10,295 nt of DNA from Nitrososphaera sp. (lineage in GTDB: Archaea; Thermoproteota; Nitrososphaeria; Nitrososphaerales; Nitrososphaeraceae). The translations under genes were made by a program, and so were the position numbers. The notes beneath the pieces were generated by a model. The model did no database searches. It had not been told where the DNA came from and saw only the letters and a list, made by a program, of their open reading frames with translations. This document shows, one piece after another, positions 6,742 to 10,295 of the stretch (its first letter is position 1; each line of letters begins with the position of its first letter). The stretch spans positions 1 to 10,295 of the forward strand of contig JAICPK010000025.1 of NCBI GenBank assembly GCA_025929855.1. The letters run 5' to 3'.

Positions 6742-6918
6742 CTAGAGAGGCCTGCCGGACTGGAACCAATTCTCCTTGGGTTTCTCATCAAAGACTACGA
6801 TCACGTGCTCTGACTTAGTATTCAATATATGAACTGCCGCATTGGTAATGGCTTTAGCAAACTCGTCCTTCTGCTCAGGGGTTCTACCCGGATACATTGA
6901 CACTATAATAAGAGGCAT
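6742..6918 (-). CDS. 4-oxalocrotonate tautomerase-family protein
   Basis: This 58-residue protein begins MPLIIVSMYPGRTPEQKDEF. After removal of Met it has the catalytic N-terminal proline (P1) of the tautomerase superfamily and R11 at the same place as in 4-oxalocrotonate tautomerase. It also has the usual length and beta-alpha-beta layout; the C-terminal ENWFQSGRPL puts a Trp at position 50, where the model enzyme has Phe. Position 39, Arg in 4-oxalocrotonate tautomerase, is Ile here, so substrate binding probably differs. Such proteins work as hexamers of small subunits in the cytoplasm and shift keto/enol forms of 2-oxo acids. It lies 17 bases after the XRE regulator gene and 42 bases before the amidase gene on the same strand, so co-transcription is likely. 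The reading was checked codon by codon. Confidence 0.88.
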   Translation of the reverse strand: MPLIIVSMYPGRTPEQKDEFAKAITNAAVHILNTKSEHVIVVFDEKPKENWFQSGRPL

Positions 6919-6935
6919 ATATAGGAAGAGTCTTG

Positions 6936-7247
6936 CTAAGGCTGGTTTATATGTACACTGGCAACTGGCGTTGGCATTACTTCTTCGGGAGACTTGCCAT
7001 TTGACTTAGCCAACTCGTAGAGTGCAAGCAGGTAGCGTTTGATGAACTTGACTCCTGGCGATGGCCTGCGGCCCTTCTCATAGTCACTTAGAACGGATGG
7101 TGTGAGGCTCATATGCCTTGCAAGGTCTGCCTGCTTGATCCCGAACTTTTTTCTACAATATTTTAGCTGTTGGGGAGGGTTGTCGCTCAATACCACAGAT
7201 CCGGCGATCCATGTCAAGTCGTCGCTAGTACTAATGTTCGTAGACAA
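6936..7247 (-). CDS. XRE-family (Cro/CI-type HTH) transcriptional regulator
   Basis: This 103-residue protein has a five-helix Cro/CI domain at about residues 26-77. The recognition part is IKQADLARHMSLTPSVLSDY followed by EKGRRPSPG. The preceding IAGSVVLSDNP resembles the lead-in of the archaeal COG1709 regulators. Those I recall are longer, so this looks like a minimal form with only the DNA-binding part and a short C-terminal tail. The start is a TTG at 7245-7247; a TAA in frame at 7251-7253 leaves one codon between, and the next ATG (M46) would cut the domain. A TATA-like tctttttatca (minus, about 7271-7281) lies about 28 bases upstream, giving a leaderless mRNA. It is divergent from the uracil-DNA glycosylase across an inverted repeat, which suggests autoregulation. 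Confidence 0.85.
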   Translation of the reverse strand: MSTNISTSDDLTWIAGSVVLSDNPPQQLKYCRKKFGIKQADLARHMSLTPSVLSDYEKGRRPSPGVKFIKRYLLALYELAKSNGKSPEEVMPTPVASVHINQP

Positions 7248-7252
7248 ACGTT

Positions 7253-7305
7253 AAACAAGCACTTGATGGGTGATAAAAAGATTTTCTAATAACTTGTGCT
7301 TGTTT
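7253..7305. promoter_or_regulatory. Bidirectional promoter bracketed by an inverted repeat
   Basis: The arms aaacaagcac (7253-7262) and gtgcttgttt (7296-7305) are perfect complements separated by 33 bases, centred near 7279. The AT-rich core between them holds candidate TATA boxes for both directions: ctttttatc on the minus strand for the regulator, and gataaaaag or tctaataac on the plus strand for the glycosylase. Each arm falls at the predicted transcription start of one gene. Bound regulator would therefore block initiation both ways. The left arm extends to a near-palindrome caagcacttg (7256-7265). Confidence 0.6.
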
Positions 7306-7309
7306 GCTA

Positions 7310-7990
7310 ATGTTGTCTATGAGCTGTGACAAACTGCACTGGCTAAACCACAAAGTGATTGATTGCATCCGCTGTCCAAGATTATCACAGCATATCAGGC
7401 AGATTGGCCAAGAAAAAGTCAAGAGGTTTGCGCGCGAGGAGTACTGGGCGCGACCTCTGCCAAGCTGGGGCGATCCAAATGCGCGGCTGCTGATAGTCGG
7501 GCTTGCACCAGCAGCACATGGCGGCAACAGGACAGGAAGAATGTTTACAGGTGATGGCTCAGGGGACTGGCTTGCAAGGGCTATGTATGAATCAGGATTT
7601 GCAAACATGCCGACCAGCAGGTCAAAGGATGATGGGCTTGTACTAAAGGATGCCTACATTACTGCGGCAATTAGATGTGCACCACCAGATAACAAGCCGC
7701 TGCTAACCGAGATAGCGAACTGCTCTCAATATCTTGTTGCAGAGCTGCAGATTTTGGATAATATTAAAGTCATTGTCATGCTAGGCAAGATTGGATTTGA
7801 TGCTTACTGTCGAGCAGCAGGACTGAGAAGGCTCAGGTTCAGCCATGGAGCGAGCTATGATATAAACGGTAAGGTGCTACTTGCCTCATATCATCCAAGC
7901 AGGCAAAATACTAACACTGGCAAGCTGACATGGCAGATGTGGTTAGATATTTTCAAAAGGGCAAGATCTATTTTAGGTTCTTATGGATAG
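7310..7990 (+). CDS. udgB: Family 5 uracil-DNA glycosylase (UdgB type)
   Basis: This protein of about 226 residues removes uracil, and in this family often other deaminated bases, from DNA as the first step of base excision repair. The signature GLAPAAHGGNRTGR (64-77) followed by FTGDGSG (79-85), and HPSRQNTNTGKLT from H195, are those of UdgB rather than family 4, which has GEAPG. Four cysteines (C19, C22, C123, C138) match the [4Fe-4S] ligands of the thermophile/archaeal enzymes. The start is uncertain: ATG at 7310 or 7319 both fit, while a TTG at 7304 lies inside the inverted repeat and is less likely. It is divergent from the XRE regulator. A small frame overlaps its end from 7983. Confidence 0.93.
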   Translation: MLSMSCDKLHWLNHKVIDCIRCPRLSQHIRQIGQEKVKRFAREEYWARPLPSWGDPNARLLIVGLAPAAHGGNRTGRMFTGDGSGDWLARAMYESGFANMPTSRSKDDGLVLKDAYITAAIRCAPPDNKPLLTEIANCSQYLVAELQILDNIKVIVMLGKIGFDAYCRAAGLRRLRFSHGASYDINGKVLLASYHPSRQNTNTGKLTWQMWLDIFKRARSILGSYG

Positions 7991-8153
7991 AAGGCAACAT
8001 AACCACTCATTTGACTTGAGGCCAAAACTAATAAGTATAGATTACTATTCGCTGTGGGAGTGCTACGTTAAAAGAGGCCATCCCATCTGCAAAAAAGTTA
8101 GAAGACAGAATAACACAGATTGTTGTTGTATCGTTCGAGATTTGTATATATAG
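7983..8153 (+). CDS. Possible small Cys-rich protein overlapping udgB end
   Basis: A 56-residue frame starts at an ATG (7983-7985) that overlaps the last codons of udgB by eight bases, the arrangement seen in translational coupling. It begins MDRRQHNHSFDLRPK and contains LWECYVKRGHPIC and the run NNTDCCC, five Cys in total, plus many Arg/Lys. No family is recognised. It ends at a TAG inside a TATA-like sequence (tgtatatatag). The frame accounts for most of the otherwise empty stretch before the convergent tfe gene, but its length is also compatible with chance. Confidence 0.3.
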   Translation: MDRRQHNHSFDLRPKLISIDYYSLWECYVKRGHPICKKVRRQNNTDCCCIVRDLYI

Positions 8154-8174
8154 ATGCAGTTAGGACACGCAGCA

Positions 8175-8194
8175 CAAAAAATCTACTTTTTATT
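8175..8194. terminator. Facing terminators of the udgB and tfe units
   Basis: Minus-strand transcripts of tfe meet a run of seven T (A run 8175-8181) directly after the TAG at 8183-8185. Plus-strand transcripts from udgB meet ttttt-a-ttt at 8187-8195, inside the tfe 3' end. The two runs are a few bases apart, a compact convergent junction. Confidence 0.5.
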
Positions 8195-8704
8195 TGAATC
8201 GATATCAGTAGTTACTTGGCCTATCTTGTGGTGCAGCGCTTCCTTGATCTTGGTATTGTCTATCATGTTGAGTGAGCCTTTGCAGTTAGGACACTTGAAA
8301 AATAATTCAACTGCTACGTCAAATCTCACCCGCGGACAGTCACGGTTGCCGCAGTGATAAAACTCTGTTGATTCTTCATATTCAAGGCGATTGTGGAGCC
8401 GGTCAAGGATCTTTTTCTTTTGATTGTCAATGAAATTGTCGACCTGATCCTGCTTGGCGCGCCAGCGGTAGACGAACCAGCCTTTCTTTTCGTCTTTGAC
8501 GCGGATGCCAGTTATCAGTGCCTTACCAAACATGTCATAGAGAACCTTGCGTACGATGTTTATCTTTAGCCCTGTTGCGCTCGCAATCTCCTCGTCTGTT
8601 ACGTCCTTGGTGTTCAAGAGGGCACGTGCAACCTTGAGGTACTCCTCACCTCCGATCAAACCAGCAATTTTGACAAAAGAGTCCTCATATTCTATGGAGT
8701 GCAT
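8183..8704 (-). CDS. tfe: Transcription initiation factor E, alpha subunit (TFE)
   Basis: This 173-residue protein is the archaeal homologue of TFIIE-alpha, which helps RNA polymerase open promoters and stabilises the open complex. Residues 5-85 are the extended winged helix (IAGLIGGEEYLKVARALL, then DVTDEEIASATGLKINIVRK, and the wing GWFVYRWRA). A coiled linker follows (DQVDNFIDNQKKKILDRLHN). A zinc ribbon comes next with C118, C123, C138 and C141 (spacing 4, 14, 2). Length and domain order are normal for the family. The ATG at 8702-8704 is preceded by a TATA-like taagtatatatca (minus, about 8733-8745) that overlaps the stop of the upstream cyclase gene, predicting a very short leader. Confidence 0.95.
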   Translation of the reverse strand: MHSIEYEDSFVKIAGLIGGEEYLKVARALLNTKDVTDEEIASATGLKINIVRKVLYDMFGKALITGIRVKDEKKGWFVYRWRAKQDQVDNFIDNQKKKILDRLHNRLEYEESTEFYHCGNRDCPRVRFDVAVELFFKCPNCKGSLNMIDNTKIKEALHHKIGQVTTDIDSNKK

Positions 8705-8732
8705 CTGATGATGGTAATAGTGTATGTTTTTC

Positions 8733-8745
8733 TGATATATACTTA
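8733..8745 (-). promoter_or_regulatory. TATA box of tfe
   Basis: The minus strand reads agtatatatcag, centred about 33 bases before the tfe ATG. It overlaps the TAA stop of the cyclase gene (8743-8745). tfe can therefore be transcribed independently although it follows the cyclase by only 38 bases. Confidence 0.5.
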
Positions 8746-9675
8746 ATGCATATAAGCACCATCTGTACCGTAAAGGGGATAAATCCCTCCGGAGTAGTCA
8801 CTCATATAGCCCCATACATCAGCGCTTACCTGAAGCCGGTGAAATGTTGATTTTTGTCGATCATCGAGGACATCATAGACCATCTGACCTATCACTATCT
8901 GGTCCGGCTTACCAAGTGACGTCATTTTCGTTGCAATATTGATGGTATGGCCCAAGATGTCAAAGTGAGGTCGATTGAACTTTTTGCCATCTATGTTGAA
9001 GCTATCCCATCCATATTGCACCACGACATTTTCACCTAGGTCTATGCCAACTCGGACATTCATTTCAGCATAGTCATACTGGTTCAAGATCGGGTTTATG
9101 CCCTCCCGGATTATCTTGATCATAGAGTGAGCACAGTTGACTGCATTGATGCATGGTAGATACTTGTCACCGGTTGCAAGAAAAAACGCCATGATTGCAT
9201 CTCCTACATATTTCAATACATAACCGCCATACGCAGATATTGTAATCGACATTTCCTGTGTGAACGCTTGGATTATGGCGGCGAGCCTATCAGTCGGCAG
9301 ATCAGATGACAGTCTAGTGGAGCCGACAAGGTCTATGTGGAGGATGACGAGCATAACCTTTGACTTGGAGTATTTGGCAAGAATTTCATACGTTTCTTCA
9401 GTAGAGATATCGAACCTGGATTCGACCTTAAGCGCCTTCCACACCCTCTGCTGGGCCATCTTGATCGCCTTGTCAAGGTCGACTACAGCATCGAGGTAGA
9501 AAGATGCCAAGAGCCCAGCTTCAGGTGCTTGCTTGGCAGGTATATCTGTTTCATTCATGCTTTGGATTACCTTGTTGACATCTTCAGGGCTGATGTCGAG
9601 CTGAAACGCAATTATCTCTGGCGATATGCCGGAATTGTATAAGTTAATTATAGTCTGCTGTTGGCTCTCAGCCAT
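8743..9675 (-). CDS. Class III adenylate cyclase with N-terminal helix-turn-helix-like segment
   Basis: This 310-residue protein is predicted to make cyclic AMP from ATP in the cytoplasm, as there is no membrane segment. Residues 5-40 (IINLYNSGISPEIIAFQLDI and on) resemble a short helix-turn-helix, followed by a helical linker (55-105). The cyclase homology domain spans about 106-300. Metal-binding aspartates are D115 (HIDLVGSTRLS) and D159 (KYVGDAIMAFF). K155 and D239 are the Lys/Asp pair that selects adenine, so ATP rather than GTP is favoured. N246 of the transition-state pair is present in GHTINIATK, but the usual Arg four residues on is K250. The ATG at 9673-9675 is the only in-frame ATG after a TAG within the TATA region. 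It stands divergent from a small gene at 9788. Confidence 0.9.
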   Translation of the reverse strand: MAESQQQTIINLYNSGISPEIIAFQLDISPEDVNKVIQSMNETDIPAKQAPEAGLLASFYLDAVVDLDKAIKMAQQRVWKALKVESRFDISTEETYEILAKYSKSKVMLVILHIDLVGSTRLSSDLPTDRLAAIIQAFTQEMSITISAYGGYVLKYVGDAIMAFFLATGDKYLPCINAVNCAHSMIKIIREGINPILNQYDYAEMNVRVGIDLGENVVVQYGWDSFNIDGKKFNRPHFDILGHTINIATKMTSLGKPDQIVIGQMVYDVLDDRQKSTFHRLQVSADVWGYMSDYSGGIYPLYGTDGAYMH

Positions 9676-9702
9676 ATATGATGAGCTTTGGTCATGAGCA
9701 TT

Positions 9703-9713
9703 AGATATATACT
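9703..9713 (-). promoter_or_regulatory. TATA box of the cyclase gene
   Basis: The minus strand reads agtatatatct, centred about 33 bases before the ATG. This is almost the same sequence and distance as the tfe TATA box downstream, and implies a leader of a few bases. A direct repeat atgagc (9681-9686 and 9694-9699) lies between TATA and start. Confidence 0.55.
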
Positions 9714-9787
9714 ATTATTTGTATTTGCACAAAGCTTCCAGCGAGAATAATAATAATGACCGCCGTCAATAATATACAAGAGGAGCA

Positions 9788-9970
9788 ATGGCAAGCAAAA
9801 ATCAAGACGAAGGAAAGGTCCTGCTGACGCTGCCAAACATTAAGTATTTAGTAGAAGGGCTTGATGTTTTGCTGACGACTGATTTGGATGGCGACAAGCG
9901 TGCTAAAGTAATTCAGCTGCGCAATGACCTCTTGTCGCACATAAATAGCATTTTTAACGACTATTCGTGA
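9788..9970 (+). CDS. Small conserved-looking protein of unknown function
   Basis: This 60-residue, mostly helical, charged protein begins MASKNQDEGKVLLTLPNIKY and contains GLDVLLTTDLDGDKRAKVIQ. There is no signal peptide, membrane segment or cysteine, so it should be cytoplasmic. It has one of the few clear Shine-Dalgarno sequences in the window, agaggag (9779-9785), just before the ATG. That implies a real leader, unlike its neighbours, and strengthens the case for a true gene. It is divergent from the adenylate cyclase, with 112 bases between them. I do not recognise the family. Confidence 0.7.
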   Translation: MASKNQDEGKVLLTLPNIKYLVEGLDVLLTTDLDGDKRAKVIQLRNDLLSHINSIFNDYS

Positions 9971-10013
9971 TTGCTACTCGGACCTTGCTGAGGGCTCGTT
10001 GATACAGGGACTC

Positions 10014-10019
10014 TTTTTT
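10014..10019 (+). terminator. T-run after the 60-residue gene
   Basis: Six T lie 44 bases past the stop at 9968-9970, in the short convergent gap before the heme A synthase gene. The run is short but is the only T-tract in that gap. Confidence 0.35.
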
Positions 10020-10048
10020 CATCAGGTCACCATATATCTTGAATGTGT

Positions 10049-10295
10049 CTATTGACGCCTTAGCTTATACGATGCTAGGAAGGTCATGAGTGTCATGGCA
10101 AAAAGCAGGATACCAGTTGACAGATGAGTTGCGACGAGAAAGGGTTCAAGGCGAGTAGTGACCACCAGCATGCCAAATATTATCTGCACTGACACGACTA
10201 TTGCCGCAATGATTGCAGTTTTTCGCGCTGGCTTAAATTTTTTGAATGAGTATACTGCGGTAGCAAAGATAAAACCAGCCGTTATCACCACCATC
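10049..10295 (-). CDS. ctaA: Heme A synthase, CtaA/COX15 family (C-terminal part)
   Basis: The visible 81 residues are the C-terminal portion of an integral membrane protein; the gene runs off the window. Three membrane spans can be seen, near residues 1-15, 23-46 and 58-75, with basic loops between (SFKKFKPARKTA). The motif VVTTRLEPFLVATHLSTG matches the loop and histidine-bearing helix of COX15/CtaA, whose histidines bind heme. The family converts heme O to heme A for the terminal oxidase, which fits an aerobic ammonia oxidiser. The Met at 10292-10294 is probably internal, since archaeal half-size forms have four spans. It ends KLRRQ at a TAG (10049-10051). Confidence 0.75.
   Translation of the reverse strand, partial: MVVITAGFIFATAVYSFKKFKPARKTAIIAAIVVSVQIIFGMLVVTTRLEPFLVATHLSTGILLFAMTLMTFLASYKLRRQ

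Noticed and set aside
8131..8150. gttcgagat resembling a tRNA T-loop
   Set aside because: No matching stems, anticodon arm or acceptor pairing around it.
8155..8294. A 14-base exact repeat tgcagttaggacac at 8155-8168 and 8281-8294, the second encoding CPNC of the TFE zinc ribbon
   Set aside because: One exact 14-mer pair is not surprising in 10 kb. The first copy has no credible zinc-ribbon gene around it, since its frame lacks a normal start.
8154..8357. Plus-strand frame starting right after a TATA-like sequence, antisense to tfe
   Set aside because: It is antisense to the conserved TFE zinc ribbon and linker, and the TATA would abut the ATG with no room for a start site.
9681..9699. Direct repeat atgagc 13 bases apart before the cyclase start
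   Set aside because: Six bases repeated twice is within chance; it is mentioned only with the promoter.
9954..10022. A 22-residue minus-strand frame (MKKESLYQRALSKVRVAITN and on) between ctaA and the 60-residue gene
   Set aside because: It is very short, overlaps the end of the plus-strand gene and has no Shine-Dalgarno or well-placed TATA box. The sequence looks protein-like, but the evidence is too thin.

Overview
The window looks like a chromosome segment of an ammonia-oxidising archaeon of the Nitrososphaeria (Thaumarchaeota), probably a Nitrososphaera-type soil lineage. The grounds are an archaeal transcription factor E gene, an archaeal-type topoisomerase IA, a short heme A synthase, a small winged-helix regulator of the kind common in this phylum, and promoters in which an archaeal TATA box lies about 25-35 bases before the start codon. 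Such spacing implies leaderless or nearly leaderless mRNAs. The phylum call rests on recalled family resemblance, not on a search.

Left part (1-3500), accessory in character. After the apparent 3' end of a gene cut by the window edge (1-62) and a hairpin-rich stretch come two exported proteins of one family, a right-handed parallel beta-helix domain closed by two cysteines at each end. One is on the minus strand (271-1488) and one on the plus strand (2317-3501). Between them lies a small winged-helix regulator (1700-2062, minus). The two beta-helix genes share an 8-base element directly upstream of their TATA boxes. Each also carries its own low-complexity repeat region, so they look like diversifying surface proteins under common control.

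Middle part (3500-8150), mostly housekeeping. Topoisomerase IA (3744-5795, plus, TTG start) converges on a minus-strand cluster of three genes: an XRE-type regulator (TTG start), a 58-residue 4-oxalocrotonate tautomerase-like enzyme, and a nitrilase-superfamily amidase (TTG start). The regulator is divergent from a family 5 uracil-DNA glycosylase (7310-7990). The promoter region they share is flanked by a 10-base inverted repeat, a good candidate operator. Two unrecognised small ORFs are possible at 3531-3686 and 7983-8153.

Right part (8150-10295). Transcription factor E (8183-8704) lies just downstream of a class III adenylate cyclase with an N-terminal helix-turn-helix-like segment (8743-9675), both on the minus strand. 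A conserved-looking 60-residue protein (9788-9970, plus, good Shine-Dalgarno) is divergent from the cyclase. The C-terminal part of a heme A synthase (10049-10295, minus) runs off the right edge. No rRNA, tRNA, CRISPR array, transposase or integrase was found.
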